64,000 nt of DNA, from assembly GCF_003667825.1 (NCBI RefSeq), contig NZ_CP033043.1, positions 2,771,501-2,835,500 of the forward strand, given 5' to 3'. Below, in pieces: positions 37,357-46,946 of this stretch. Both the position numbers and the translations under genes were made by a program. Position 1 is the first letter of the stretch, and each line of letters starts with the position of its first letter. The notes beneath the pieces are model-generated. The model worked only from the letters and a program-made list of their open reading frames with translations, was not told the DNA's origin and made no database searches. Source of the DNA: Metabacillus litoralis. Its GTDB lineage: Bacteria > Bacillota > Bacilli > Bacillales > Bacillaceae.

Positions 37357-37578
37357 TTTGGTCTCCTTTTCTCTCTATATAGTTTTATTAAATCATAAAT
37401 ACAAATTTTAAAAAAGAATGAATCTTCAGGATTTTCATTTCATCGCATTTATTTAAAGACATGTTAAACGAATCATGCTATCTTTTATTATAGGTTGTAT
37501 AAGAAGATATTTCTTCTTTTTTACCTTACTAGATGCAAGAGTAGAAAAAATACTCATCTCAGTAGTGGAGGTTTTTAT

Positions 37579-37878
37579 ATGCCAGTTTTAGTTGTACTTA
37601 TAATTTTTTCGCTAGCTTTCTATTTGTACTATAAAGTCAAAGCATACAGATCAAATAAGCAAGCGGAGAAAAGTTGGATATCTGCGAAAGCTAGCATTGC
37701 ATTAGGTCTGTTTGTTGCATTTTTTGGACTTAATCAATTATTCATGTTTCGCTCAACCTTATCATTTGTTGTGGGAATTATTTTTCTGTTAATCGGTTTT
37801 GGCAGTGCATGGGCAGGATACCGCGCTTACAAGCATTATCTTCCATATGTTCTAAAAGAAATAAAAGAACAACAGTAA
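37579..37878 (+). CDS. ytpI: YtpI family membrane protein
   Basis: 99 aa with three membrane segments (PVLVVLIIFSLAFYLYY; ASIALGLFVAFFGLNQLF; TLSFVVGIIFLLIGFGSAWAGY) and short charged ends. Start ATG 37579 has GTGGAGGT seven bases upstream; a frame 28 codons longer lacks a ribosome binding site. Matches YtpI in size and place. Function unknown. Confidence 0.85.
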   Translation: MPVLVVLIIFSLAFYLYYKVKAYRSNKQAEKSWISAKASIALGLFVAFFGLNQLFMFRSTLSFVVGIIFLLIGFGSAWAGYRAYKHYLPYVLKEIKEQQ

Positions 37879-37890
37879 AGAATTCTTCGA

Positions 37891-37934
37891 AAAAATAGGG
37901 TTAACTGTTTTATAAAACAGTTAACCCTATTTTT
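37891..37934. terminator. bidirectional terminator between ytpI and ytoI
   Basis: Perfect hairpin with arms AAAAATAGGGTTAACTGTTT and AAACAGTTAACCCTATTTTT over a 4-base loop in the convergent gap. Confidence 0.92.
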
Positions 37935-37944
37935 GTATCCTGTA

Positions 37945-39261
37945 TTATCTCTCAATCAATTGAACCATCATCATTGCTTTTCCTACGACAACACCGTCGC
38001 TATATGCTTCTATATCAATTTTTCCAAACTTACGACCAACCTCTAATATTTTAGGGTGAATTTCAAGCACTGATTCCATTTGAACAGGTTTAATAAAGTA
38101 TATTGTGATATTTTCAACAACAATGTCACCTTTTTTCTGTGCTCTTAGATAACGATTAACGGACTCTGTAACAAGTGTCGTAAAAACTCCATAGGAAATG
38201 GTGCCAAGGTGATTTGTCATTTGCGGAGTTACTTCACATCGAAAAATACTACTGCGTTTTGATTCATCATCAATCGTTATAAATTGATTTGTCACAATGT
38301 CATCAAGCTTTTCACCAATTTGTGGTTGACGTTGGATCATTTGAAGGGCCTTAAGTACATCTTGACGACTAATAATCCCTTGCAATCGATTCTGCTGGTC
38401 TACTACCGGCAAAATTTCGATTCCTTCCCAAACCATCATTTGTGCTGCTGATGCAACAGAAGTTTTACCAATGACCGTAATCGGGCTTTTAGTCATTATT
38501 TTTTCGATTAGGGTTGAATGGTCGTTCCCCATAATATCTTTAGAGGTAACAATTCCTTGCACTTTTAAGTTCTGATCTATCACTGGAAACCGACCATGTC
38601 CAGTTTCATAGTTATGTTGATACCAAGTTGCCACCGTATCAACCGTTGATAAACAAATTGTTTTATCAATCGGTGTAAGAATATCCTCCACCTGTACGAT
38701 TTCTTTCTTAATCAACTGATCATAAATTGCTCTATTGATCATTGCGCCAACCGTAAAGGTATCATAGCTTGTTGAAATAATTGGTAGCTCTAGCTCATCA
38801 GCTAATTTTTTCACACTATCTTCTGTATCAAAACCACCTGTTATCAATACTGCTGCACCAGCTTCAAGTGCATATTGATGGGCAGTTGTACGATTCCCGA
38901 CTATAAGTAAGTTCCCTGCACCTGTATATCGCATCATGGCATCAAGCTTCATCGCACCGATAACAAATTTATTTAATGTTTTATGTAAACCTGCCCGTCC
39001 ACCTAAAACTTGCCCTTCAACAATATTAACAACCTCAGCATATGTTAATTTCTCAAAGTTCTCTTTCTTTTTAGTTTCGATTCTAATCGTTCCGACACGT
39101 TCTATCGTACTAACATATCCTTTGTTCTCTGCTTCTTTAATCGCACGATATGCTGTTCCTTCGCTAACATTTATATCCTTCGCAATTTGTCTAACAGAAA
39201 TTTTTTCACCAACTGGCAGTGAAGTTATATACTGCAAAATTTGCTCGTGCTTTGTAGCCAA
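37945..39261 (-). CDS. ytoI: YtoI, DRTGG/CBS-domain regulator with hot-dog domain
   Basis: 438 aa, multidomain. Order: N-terminal winged helix (KISVRQIAKDINVSEGTAYRAIKEAENKGYVSTIERVGTIRI, about 20-65), DRTGG domain (about 70-180), CBS pair (ILTPIDKTICLSTVDTVATW through DVLKALQMI, about 185-315) and a C-terminal hot-dog/thioesterase-like domain (about 325-438). The make-up suggests a nucleotide-sensing DNA-binding protein; ligand and targets are unknown. TTG start after AAGGGTG. Confidence 0.87.
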   Translation of the reverse strand: MATKHEQILQYITSLPVGEKISVRQIAKDINVSEGTAYRAIKEAENKGYVSTIERVGTIRIETKKKENFEKLTYAEVVNIVEGQVLGGRAGLHKTLNKFVIGAMKLDAMMRYTGAGNLLIVGNRTTAHQYALEAGAAVLITGGFDTEDSVKKLADELELPIISTSYDTFTVGAMINRAIYDQLIKKEIVQVEDILTPIDKTICLSTVDTVATWYQHNYETGHGRFPVIDQNLKVQGIVTSKDIMGNDHSTLIEKIMTKSPITVIGKTSVASAAQMMVWEGIEILPVVDQQNRLQGIISRQDVLKALQMIQRQPQIGEKLDDIVTNQFITIDDESKRSSIFRCEVTPQMTNHLGTISYGVFTTLVTESVNRYLRAQKKGDIVVENITIYFIKPVQMESVLEIHPKILEVGRKFGKIDIEAYSDGVVVGKAMMMVQLIER

Positions 39262-39368
39262 GCTGCATCACCCTTTTTATATTAGTGCATTTATCTAATA
39301 AGACCGCACAAATACGGTTTAAAAAACAAACTAATCCACTTTTATTATAAGGGTGAAGAGGGCTTATA

Positions 39369-39611
39369 TCAACGCAGTGTTTGTCTTTGTCTCTTTTTCT
39401 GAATCTGCTTATAGGATTTTAGCTGCTTTGCTTGAACCTGTTGCTTTGGTCGGTACAAATAATGAGCAAAGTTTCCACCAATAACAAAAATCGCTAAGCA
39501 CAACCAGCTCATCGCAAATACAGTTTGCGTTTGGTCACCCGAAAGTGAGATATGTTGAAGTCCAAAATAGAGCATCATTAATGCAATTAATGCGTACATT
39601 AGGTTTTTCAT
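39369..39611 (-). CDS. small membrane protein, 80 aa
   Basis: 80 aa with two membrane segments (NLMYALIALMMLYFGLQHI; FAMSWLCLAIFVIGGNFAHYLY) and a strongly basic C-terminal tail (KQLKSYKQIQKKRQRQTLR), probably cytosolic. ATG with AAAGGATG about nine bases upstream. It lies between ytoI and ytkL. I do not recognise a named family. Confidence 0.7.
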   Translation of the reverse strand: MKNLMYALIALMMLYFGLQHISLSGDQTQTVFAMSWLCLAIFVIGGNFAHYLYRPKQQVQAKQLKSYKQIQKKRQRQTLR

Positions 39612-39663
39612 ATTGATTCATCCTTTCTATCGAAGCTTTGTTTTATTTTATGCATGTACACAT

Positions 39664-39700
39664 AAAAAAAGAAGCAATGAATGAGATTCTTTGCTTCTTT
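39664..39700 (-). terminator. terminator after ytkL
   Basis: GAAGCAAAGAAT and ATTCATTGCTTC arms over CTC, then TTTTTTT on the minus strand. Confidence 0.85.
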
Positions 39701-39723
39701 CTAGCACTATTTAATTCCCTCGA

Positions 39724-40404
39724 TTATAGCTCGTATTTTTCTCCGACTTTTAATGGCAAGCCAATGCCTTCTGGTAAGGATTGAGCGAATTTTTCTGGAT
39801 CCTGCTTAATGGCTGGAAAAGTATCATAATGGATGGGCACGACTTTCTTTGCATTTAGCCAAAGAGCTGCGTCCTTTGCGTCTTCAGGCCCCATTGTTAG
39901 ATTATCTCCTATTGGTAAAAATGCAAGGTCTATTGAATTTCGTTCCCCAATCATTTTCATATCAGTAAAGAGTGCAGTATCACCTGCATGATAGATTGTT
40001 TTGCCTTCAGATGTTAATAGAACACCTGATGGCATACCAGTATAAATAACGGTACCATCCGGCTCTTGATAGCTAGACCCATGAAAAGCCTGTGTTAGTT
40101 TAACTCTACCAAAATCAAAATCATATGCCCCCCCAATATTCATTGGGTGAATATCAATTCCATTTTTCCCTATGTAAACCGCCAGCTCGTATGGGGCAAT
40201 AACTAAAGCATTATTTTTCTTGGCAATTTCTACTGTGTCCCCAACATGATCATTATGACCATGTGTAAGAATAATAACATCTGCCTCAACTGAATCAGCT
40301 GTCAAGTCTGTTAATTCATTGCCAGTAATAAATGGATCAATAATAATTTTTTTATTGTGTGCTGTTACTTGTACAACTGCATGTCCGTGATATGAAACAT
40401 CCAT
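39724..40404 (-). CDS. ytkL: UPF0173 metal-dependent hydrolase YtkL
   Basis: 226 aa. Metallo-beta-lactamase fold: [11 protein letters not shown] gives the HxHxDH metal motif, with further ligands in AFHGSS and [10 protein letters not shown] and a final PIHYDTF. Cytosolic; the substrate is unknown. Start at the ATG of MDVSYHGHA, nine bases after AAGGAG; an upstream frame of 12 codons is rejected. TTCAACT/AGTTGAA arms (40410-40431) enclose that ribosome binding site. Confidence 0.9.
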   Translation of the reverse strand: MDVSYHGHAVVQVTAHNKKIIIDPFITGNELTDLTADSVEADVIILTHGHNDHVGDTVEIAKKNNALVIAPYELAVYIGKNGIDIHPMNIGGAYDFDFGRVKLTQAFHGSSYQEPDGTVIYTGMPSGVLLTSEGKTIYHAGDTALFTDMKMIGERNSIDLAFLPIGDNLTMGPEDAKDAALWLNAKKVVPIHYDTFPAIKQDPEKFAQSLPEGIGLPLKVGEKYEL

Positions 40405-40505
40405 TTTATTCAACTCCTTATATAGTTGAATCAATTTCACAATGTATCATTTGTTATCAAAAAACGTATGAATTACACATTTAATAATGTTTTTATCCGT
40501 GTATT

Positions 40506-40534
40506 GTTTATTAACATGTTCAAGGTTAATAAAC
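40506..40534. repeat. 10-bp perfect inverted repeat upstream of ytkL
   Basis: GTTTATTAAC and GTTAATAAAC over nine bases, followed by a second ACATGTTC copy. No U-tract. It is the clearest signal in the 291 bases between ald and ytkL besides the ald hairpin; an operator is possible. Confidence 0.5.
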
Positions 40535-40648
40535 ATGTTCGTTTTTTGATTTAAGAGTCATAATTATGAAATTAACTCAGTTAAAATGGTTAAATTAATA
40601 AGATAGTCCACTAAAACTTTACCCATTTTTATTTCTAGTTAAACGATT

Positions 40649-40686
40649 CACATGAAAAACCTAGCTTTCACTAAGTTTTTCATGTG
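40649..40686 (-). terminator. hairpin directly after ald
   Basis: 12-bp perfect stem CACATGAAAAAC/GTTTTTCATGTG ten bases past the ald stop; no free U-tract, so termination is likely but not certain. Confidence 0.6.
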
Positions 40687-40695
40687 GTGTTTTAC

Positions 40696-41814
40696 TCATG
40701 AATTCAATAATGAAGTGGCATCCTTAAAAGTAAGTCCATGTGCCTTTGCAACTGCTTTATACGTTACAAATCCCTTCAACGTATTTAATCCTTTCAGCAG
40801 CGCAGAATCTTCTAAACAAGCTTTTTGGTAACCTTTCGTTGCAATGATATTCGCATAAGGTACAGTGACATTCGTTAATGCCAATGTAGAGGTTCTTGGA
40901 ACTGCCCCTGGCATATTAGCTACAGCATAATGTAAAACACCATGCTTTTCATACGTTGGATTGTCATGGGTGGTTAACCTATCAATTGTCTCGAAAATGC
41001 CGCCTTGATCAATGGCAATATCAACAATAACAGAGCCCTTAGCCATTGTCTTTACATCCTCTGCTAAAACAAGCTTTGGTGCTTTTGCCCCAGGTATTAA
41101 CACAGCCCCAATCACAAGGTCTGCTCGTTGAACCGATTCTGATATTGTAAGGGGGCTAGACATAATTGTTGATACTTCTTTTCCAAATAAATCATCAAGC
41201 TGCCTTAGCCGTTCCGGGTTTGTATCAAGTATCGTAACCTCTGCTCCTAATCCACAGGCAATTTTAGCCGCATTTGTACCGGCTACACCACCGCCTATAA
41301 TCGTAACACGTCCCCTTTGTGTGCCTGGAACTCCAGCAAGCAAAATTCCTTTACCACCTTTTGGCTTTTCTAATAGTTGAGCACCGATTTGCGCAGCCAT
41401 TCTACCGGCAACTTCACTCATTGGTGTTAATAGAGGAAGTGCCCCATTTGAAAGCTGTACAGTTTCGTATGCAATCGATGTTACCTTTTTATTAATCAGA
41501 GCTTTTGTAAGCTCTTGTTCAGCCGCAAGATGTAAATAAGTAAATAAAATCAGATCATCACGAAAATAGGAAAATTCCTCTTTTAACGGCTCTTTCACTT
41601 TCATTACCATGTCCATTGACCAAGCCTCAGTAGCTGTTTTCACAATCGTTGCACCAGCATCTTTGTATTGCTCATCTGTAAAGCCAGATCCTAATCCTGC
41701 ATTCGTTTCAATACAAACTTCATGTCCAGATTTTATTAACTGATTTGCCCCGGCTGGTGTTATCGCTACACGGTTTTCATTATTTTTTAATTCAGCTGGA
41801 ATGCCGATTTTCAT
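40696..41814 (-). CDS. ald: alanine dehydrogenase
   Basis: 372 aa. Reversible NAD-linked deamination of L-alanine to pyruvate; needed for alanine use and normal sporulation in B. subtilis. Motifs are [22 protein letters not shown] at the N-terminus, MVMKVKEP (Lys), [15 protein letters not shown] (His) and the NAD fold [37 protein letters not shown]. Full length, monocistronic, ended by a hairpin. Confidence 0.96.
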   Translation of the reverse strand: MKIGIPAELKNNENRVAITPAGANQLIKSGHEVCIETNAGLGSGFTDEQYKDAGATIVKTATEAWSMDMVMKVKEPLKEEFSYFRDDLILFTYLHLAAEQELTKALINKKVTSIAYETVQLSNGALPLLTPMSEVAGRMAAQIGAQLLEKPKGGKGILLAGVPGTQRGRVTIIGGGVAGTNAAKIACGLGAEVTILDTNPERLRQLDDLFGKEVSTIMSSPLTISESVQRADLVIGAVLIPGAKAPKLVLAEDVKTMAKGSVIVDIAIDQGGIFETIDRLTTHDNPTYEKHGVLHYAVANMPGAVPRTSTLALTNVTVPYANIIATKGYQKACLEDSALLKGLNTLKGFVTYKAVAKAHGLTFKDATSLLNS

Positions 41815-41924
41815 AAGTATTCACCCTTTAATTTGCGTTCTTATCAGTATGACCATATTTCATCATATGATGACGCAATAAGACAGGTTAGTGAATTTAT
41901 CTAAGAATGTATATTTTCTTGTTT

Positions 41925-42692
41925 TCAGATATGAAACCGATGTATTACGTTTGCTCCACCAGTAACCTCAATTATGGAACCTGTGATCATGTCCGAGTTT
42001 TCATCACAAATAAAGGCAACAGTTCTTGCAATATCTTCTCCTGTACCGGAACGGCCAATTGGTGTTTTCGATTCAACATCACTCATTAATCTAGACTGCT
42101 CAATCGTTGCTTCTTTCATTTCTCCGACAATGTTTCCAGGACAGATCATATTAGCGGTAATTCCATGTTCTGCTTCTTCAATACTTATTGATTTTGTTAA
42201 TGATACAAGCCCCACCTTTGCAGCACTAAAAGCAGAGCGGTGAAGCCAACCTGGAGAGGATTCGGCTCCTTGAAAGCCATATGTAATAATTCTTCCGTAT
42301 CTTTGCTGCCTCATGATTGGAATAATCTTTTTGAACAAATGAAAGACTGAACTTAAATTTCCCTCTATCATTTGATACCACTCTTCATCTGTATAATCAG
42401 CTAGCTTCTTTCTTTCAAATATGTATGGACCAGCATTATTTATCAAACAATCTATTCTACCGAACCGTTCAATTGTTATATCAATCATGTTTGTGAGATC
42501 TTCTTTTTTCGTAACATCACCTTGAACAAAAAGAATACGATCCGATAGATGTGAATAGGTATTTTTAAGCTTTTCTACCGCTTCTATGTCTTTTCGATAA
42601 TTAATTGTTACTGAATACCCGCGTTGTAAAAACTCTTCAGTGACTTTTTTTCCTAACCCTTTAGATCCTGCGGTAATAAGGGCATGTCTCAC
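41925..42692 (-). CDS. ytkK: YtkK-like SDR-fold protein with altered active site
   Basis: 255 aa, classical SDR fold: TAGSKGLGKKV (cofactor site; one Gly of TGxxxGxG replaced), INNAGPY (NNAG) and ICPGNI. The catalytic YxxxK is here FSAAK: the Tyr is Phe and the Lys is kept; the usual active-site Ser is also not obvious (TYGFQGAESSPGW). It may therefore be a redox-inactive or unusual SDR. As I recall, B. subtilis YtkK shows the same Phe. Substrate unknown; the gene lies between ald and a small gene. Confidence 0.82.
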   Translation of the reverse strand: MRHALITAGSKGLGKKVTEEFLQRGYSVTINYRKDIEAVEKLKNTYSHLSDRILFVQGDVTKKEDLTNMIDITIERFGRIDCLINNAGPYIFERKKLADYTDEEWYQMIEGNLSSVFHLFKKIIPIMRQQRYGRIITYGFQGAESSPGWLHRSAFSAAKVGLVSLTKSISIEEAEHGITANMICPGNIVGEMKEATIEQSRLMSDVESKTPIGRSGTGEDIARTVAFICDENSDMITGSIIEVTGGANVIHRFHI

Positions 42693-42934
42693 GATATCTT
42701 CCTCCCCATTTAACTTGTCCTTAAAAGGATATCAATCATTAATACGCTCTATCTAAAGGAATATTCCTCTGTAAAACTGTTTATTTTTTATTATAGGACT
42801 GGATTACTTCGATATTATCACAATAACTGATAGATCTATCCATTACTACTTCTATTGTGCTAATAAATGTGAGATTTTACAATTATCTTGTTTTGAAAAG
42901 GAATTGAGGATGTTTAGAAGGGTTTTCGTGGATT

Positions 42935-42961
42935 AAAAAAGCTGACTCATCTTAAGCCAGC
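42935..42961 (-). terminator. terminator after the 53-codon gene
   Basis: GCTGGCT and AGTCAGC arms (one G-T pair), followed by TTTTTT on the minus strand, 13 bases past the stop. Confidence 0.8.
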
Positions 42962-42973
42962 ACGAACATACTT

Positions 42974-43135
42974 TTAATCTTTTCTTATTGCTCGAAAATG
43001 TTCTTGTAAAAAGTTTGGATCATACTGCTGTTCGACAACCCCACTTGAATAAGAATCAGTTAATTGTTGCATTGTTTCTTGTTCGCCAAGGTGGTCGTAG
43101 TAATACGTTTGTCTCGTAACTCTTCTTTCTTTCAT
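42974..43135 (-). CDS. small polar protein, 53 aa
   Basis: Starts MKERRVTRQTYYYDHLGEQE and ends FRAIRKD. ATG start with AAGGAG nine bases upstream, and a terminator right after the stop, so it is a complete small gene. Charged and Gln/Tyr-rich, no membrane segment. It sits between argH and ytkK, where B. subtilis carries a small ytz-type gene (ytzD, as I recall). Function unknown. Confidence 0.72.
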   Translation of the reverse strand: MKERRVTRQTYYYDHLGEQETMQQLTDSYSSGVVEQQYDPNFLQEHFRAIRKD

Positions 43136-43234
43136 AGTTTTCAGCTCCTTATTTTCATATGCTCGCGATTAGTTTATCTGAAAATAAGGAGCCTATACTA
43201 TGAATTACTGTTTTATTTTTGTAAAAAAACCGTT

Positions 43235-44608
43235 TTACTTTAACGTTTGTTTAGCCTTTTCCAGCGCTTGTTTTACCATTTCAAAGCCAGTCCCACCAGC
43301 GCTCATACGTTTTCTTACTGCTTCGTAAGGATTGATCATTTCATATAAGTCTTCTTCAAATAAAGAGGAGGCTTTTTTGTATTCTTCAAAAGGCAGATCC
43401 TTTAAATAAATTCCTGATTGAATACATTGATAAACCAAAGTCCCAACAACTTCATGTGCTTCTCTAAACGGCATACCTTTTGTTGATAAATAATCTGCAA
43501 GTTCAGTAGCATTAGAGAAGTCTTCTGATGTTGCTTTTTCCATCTTATCTTTGTTTACCTTCATTGTATCAATCATACCGATAAATATTTGAAGACTTCC
43601 TTCAATCGTTTTTACGGTATCAAACATTCCTTCTTTATCTTCTTGAAGGTCTTTGTTATAAGCAAGTGGCAGTCCTTTTAAAATAGTTAAAAGTGACATT
43701 AAGTTTCCATACACTCGCCCTGTTTTTCCTCTAATTAGCTCGGCCATATCAGGATTTTTCTTTTGTGGCATGATACTGCTTCCTGTTGCGTAAGTGTCAT
43801 CAAGTTCAATAAATTGAAATTCTTGGGAACACCAGAAAATAATTTCTTCACAGAAGCGTGATAAATGCATCATTAATAATGAGCTGTTGCTAAGAAATTC
43901 AATAATAAAGTCACGATCGCTTACCCCATCCAAGCTATTTTCATAGATACCATCGAAGTTCAGCTTTTCTGCAGTATAAGCACGGTCAATTGGAAAGGTT
44001 GTACCAGCTAGTGCAGCACTACCAAGCGGCGATATATTAATTCTTTTAAGAGATTCAGTAAATCTCTGTTTATCACGGTCAAGCATCCAAAAATAGGCCA
44101 TTAAATGATGGGCAAATGAGATTGGTTGTGCACGCTGAAGATGAGTATAACCAGGTAAAATTGTTTCAACATGTTCCTCAGCTTTTCCAATTAGTGAGTG
44201 TTGCAATCCATCAATTAATTCAACAACCATTGCCACATGTTTACGCAAATAAAGGTGCATGTCAGTCGCTACTTGATCGTTACGGCTTCTCCCTGTATGT
44301 AATTTTCCTCCAACAGGACCGATCTCATCAATTAATAATTTTTCAATATTTAAATGAATATCTTCATAGTTTACAGAAAAAGAAAGTTCATTCTTTTTTG
44401 CTTTTTCTAACAATGACGTTAAACCTTTTGTGATTTCTTTTGCTTCGTCTTCACTAATAATTCCGCACTTACCAAGCATTTCAACATGTGCGAGACTACC
44501 TGTGATGTCTTCCTCAACTAATTCCTGATCAAAATGGATGGATGCACCGAACTCATCCACCCATTGTTCAGGGGTTTTTTGGAAGCGTCCACCCCAAAGC
44601 TTTTTCAT
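43235..44608 (-). CDS. argH: argininosuccinate lyase
   Basis: 457 aa. Splits argininosuccinate into arginine and fumarate, the last arginine-synthesis step. Family motifs are MKKLWGGRF at the N-terminus, [25 protein letters not shown] and the signature [12 protein letters not shown]. Full length. It overlaps argG by 4 bases (ATGA), so the two are translationally coupled. Confidence 0.97.
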   Translation of the reverse strand: MKKLWGGRFQKTPEQWVDEFGASIHFDQELVEEDITGSLAHVEMLGKCGIISEDEAKEITKGLTSLLEKAKKNELSFSVNYEDIHLNIEKLLIDEIGPVGGKLHTGRSRNDQVATDMHLYLRKHVAMVVELIDGLQHSLIGKAEEHVETILPGYTHLQRAQPISFAHHLMAYFWMLDRDKQRFTESLKRINISPLGSAALAGTTFPIDRAYTAEKLNFDGIYENSLDGVSDRDFIIEFLSNSSLLMMHLSRFCEEIIFWCSQEFQFIELDDTYATGSSIMPQKKNPDMAELIRGKTGRVYGNLMSLLTILKGLPLAYNKDLQEDKEGMFDTVKTIEGSLQIFIGMIDTMKVNKDKMEKATSEDFSNATELADYLSTKGMPFREAHEVVGTLVYQCIQSGIYLKDLPFEEYKKASSLFEEDLYEMINPYEAVRKRMSAGGTGFEMVKQALEKAKQTLK

Positions 44609-45807
44609 ACTTCCACCTTCTTGTTATTTTTCACCATGCTGTTCACTTTAGTTGGAAGTCCAAATAATTCGATAAAGCCAATTGCTGCATTGTGATCAAA
44701 TGCATCATCTTTCGTATATGTTGCAAGCTTCTCATCATATAGAGAGTAGTCAGATTTTCTTCCTTCAACAATTGCATGACCCTTAAATAATTTCACTCTT
44801 ACCGTACCTGTCACATATGTTTGTGTTTCCTTTAAGAAAGCGTGTAAAGCAGATTTTAATGGTGAGAACCATAAGCCGTTATAAATAAGCTCTGCAAGCT
44901 TTTGTTCAATCACCGGTTTGAAATGAGCAACTTCTTTTACTAACGTTAAATCTTCTAGCTCTTTATGAGCCTTAATTAATGTCATTGCACCCGGACATTC
45001 GTAAACTTCACGTGACTTAATCCCAACAAGGCGATTTTCCACATGGTCAATACGACCTACACCATGCTTACCTGCAATTTGATTTAATTCAAGAATTAAT
45101 TCATGTAATGGATAAGCTTTATCATTAATTTTCACTGGTACACCTTGCTCAAATTGAATCTCGATCATTTCCGGTTGATCTGGAGTTTTTTCAATTGGTG
45201 TTGTTAAATCATATGCACCTTCTGGAGGAGCAGCCCACGGATCTTCTAAAATACCACATTCGTTACTTCTTCCCCAAAGATTCTGGTCAATTGAATAAGG
45301 ACTATCTAAGTTAATAGGAATCGGAATACCATGTTTAGACGCATATTCGATCTCCTCTTCACGAGACCATCCCCACTCTCTTACTGGGGCAAGCACTTCA
45401 AGATCAGGGTTTAATGCTTTGATTGAAACTTCAAAACGTACTTGGTCATTTCCTTTTCCTGTACAGCCGTGTGCAATTGCAATTGCGTTTTCCTTTTCTG
45501 CAATTTCAACTAGCTTCTTAGCAATTAACGGACGAGATAACGCAGAAACTAATGGATATTTTCCTTCATAAAGTGTATGTGCTTGTAAAGCAACTAACGC
45601 AAAATCATTTGCGAATTCTTCTTTAGCATCAATCATGTATGATTCAACAGCACCTACTTGAAGAGCTTTTTGTTGTACAAATGCTGTATCTTTTCCTTCA
45701 CCTACATCAAGGCAAACTGCAACTACTGCGTACCCTTGTTCTTGTAACCATTTAACTGCAACAGAGGTATCTAGTCCTCCGGAATATGCTAAAACAACCT
45801 TTTTCAT
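44605..45807 (-). CDS. argG: argininosuccinate synthase
   Basis: 400 aa. ATP-dependent condensation of citrulline and aspartate. Motifs are [15 protein letters not shown] (PP-loop ATP site at residues 7-21), [12 protein letters not shown] and [16 protein letters not shown] with AAGGAGG upstream. First gene of argGH; the upstream region holds several ARG-box-like sequences, so AhrC/ArgR control is likely. Confidence 0.97.
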   Translation of the reverse strand: MKKVVLAYSGGLDTSVAVKWLQEQGYAVVAVCLDVGEGKDTAFVQQKALQVGAVESYMIDAKEEFANDFALVALQAHTLYEGKYPLVSALSRPLIAKKLVEIAEKENAIAIAHGCTGKGNDQVRFEVSIKALNPDLEVLAPVREWGWSREEEIEYASKHGIPIPINLDSPYSIDQNLWGRSNECGILEDPWAAPPEGAYDLTTPIEKTPDQPEMIEIQFEQGVPVKINDKAYPLHELILELNQIAGKHGVGRIDHVENRLVGIKSREVYECPGAMTLIKAHKELEDLTLVKEVAHFKPVIEQKLAELIYNGLWFSPLKSALHAFLKETQTYVTGTVRVKLFKGHAIVEGRKSDYSLYDEKLATYTKDDAFDHNAAIGFIELFGLPTKVNSMVKNNKKVEV

Positions 45808-45825
45808 CTAATTGTTCCTCCTTAG

Positions 45826-45995
45826 TTGTATAAAAATTAATATATATTTATAAAAATACATTTGTTGTATAGATAACACTTTACCAACAGTTTCCCTATT
45901 TCGTCAATAGAAAAATGTATATTTTCTTAATTCTTTGTATAAAAATAAATTTTTCTGTATTGCTCAAGTTAATATATACCATTCATATAAAAATG
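45826..45995. promoter_or_regulatory. three ARG-box-like sites upstream of argG
   Basis: TTGTATAAAAATTAA (45826), TTGTATAAAAATAAAT (45935) and TTCATATAAAAATG (45982) resemble the Bacillus ARG box (TGAATAAAAATKCA core), each with several departures. A TTGACG near 45900 followed by a weak TAAAGT after 18 bases could be the promoter between the outer sites. The surroundings are AT-rich, which raises the chance of coincidence. Confidence 0.45.
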
Positions 45996-46063
45996 TTACT
46001 TATAGATGATTTGATTTCAGTATTGTAAAATAAGGATAGTCATGAACGGAAGAGGGAGAAAAA

Positions 46064-46381
46064 TTGAGCGAACACTTTACCTATGATCCTAGGCTTAATA
46101 TAATGATTCCAACCTTGGATAAACCATGGACAACATATAGTATGCAAACACAATACCTCATACTAGCAGAGTGGGAAAAAATCCGTGGTCATATTCCTGA
46201 CAGAATAATAGAAGTAGAAAAAGAAATAAATAGGAAGCAGGAGCTACTGAACCACGAGGAAGATTTTGATACATCTTGTGAATTAAACGGGGAAATTGCA
46301 GAGCTTGCTTCTATTATAAATGATTTGTGGATATGGTTTAGAGCAACCCAACATGTGTCACTAGTTAAAACGCATAGCTAA
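46064..46381 (+). CDS. hypothetical protein, 105 aa
   Basis: 105 aa, acidic, no membrane segment. The middle (VEKEINRKQELLNHEEDFDTSCELNGEIAELASIINDLWIWF) is predicted to be helical. TTG start preceded by AGAGGGAG at five bases. It has its own terminator (46386-46412) and converges on moaB. I do not recognise the family. Confidence 0.7.
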   Translation: MSEHFTYDPRLNIMIPTLDKPWTTYSMQTQYLILAEWEKIRGHIPDRIIEVEKEINRKQELLNHEEDFDTSCELNGEIAELASIINDLWIWFRATQHVSLVKTHS

Positions 46382-46385
46382 AACA

Positions 46386-46412
46386 AAAGAAGGCTCATTC
46401 TAGCCTTCTTTT
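46386..46412. terminator. bidirectional terminator between the 105-aa gene and moaB
   Basis: AAAGAAGGCT and AGCCTTCTTT arms over six bases; T-tracts on both sides of the convergent gap. Confidence 0.88.
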
Positions 46413-46418
46413 ACGATT

Positions 46419-46934
46419 TCATATTAAGTCCTTCTTAACCTCTCTAACTACATGACCTAGCTCAGGAAGGATCAGCTTCTCCATTGCCAGCTTCACAGCA
46501 CCAGATGAACCTGGCATAGAAAAGATCGCAGTATTCATTGCTACTCCAGCTATAGCTCTACTTAAAATGGCTGCAGAACCAATATCATCCCGGTAGCTTA
46601 GCATACGAAAAATCTCACCGAAGCCTGGTATTTCTTTTTCAATTAATGATTCAACTGCTTCAATTGTCACATCCCTTTTCGCTATCCCAGTACCCCCATT
46701 TGTTAAGACAACATCAATTCCTCTTGTTTCACACCCTTTTAAAACAGAACTGCGAATCAATGTTTTTTCATCACGAACGATTTCATAACCAACAGTGATG
46801 TGGCCATTCTCCTCTAATAATTTCTTTATTAACCGACCACTTTTGTCAGTTTCTTTATCTCTTGTATCACTAATTGTTACGACCTTGCACCTTATATGAT
46901 CAGGAGCATGTAACTTATGTTCTTCAGTACTCAT
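46419..46934 (-). CDS. moaB: molybdenum cofactor biosynthesis protein MoaB
   Basis: 171 aa. MogA/MoaB family, adenylation of molybdopterin. Motifs are VVTISDTRDKETDKSGRLIKKLLEE, LTNGGTGIAKRDVTIEA and MPGSSGAVKLAMEKLILPELGHV. Full length. It lies 12 bases downstream of the EcsC-family gene, so the two may be cotranscribed. No other Mo-cofactor gene is in the window. Confidence 0.93.
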   Translation of the reverse strand: MSTEEHKLHAPDHIRCKVVTISDTRDKETDKSGRLIKKLLEENGHITVGYEIVRDEKTLIRSSVLKGCETRGIDVVLTNGGTGIAKRDVTIEAVESLIEKEIPGFGEIFRMLSYRDDIGSAAILSRAIAGVAMNTAIFSMPGSSGAVKLAMEKLILPELGHVVREVKKDLI

Positions 46935-46946
46935 GATACCCTCCTG

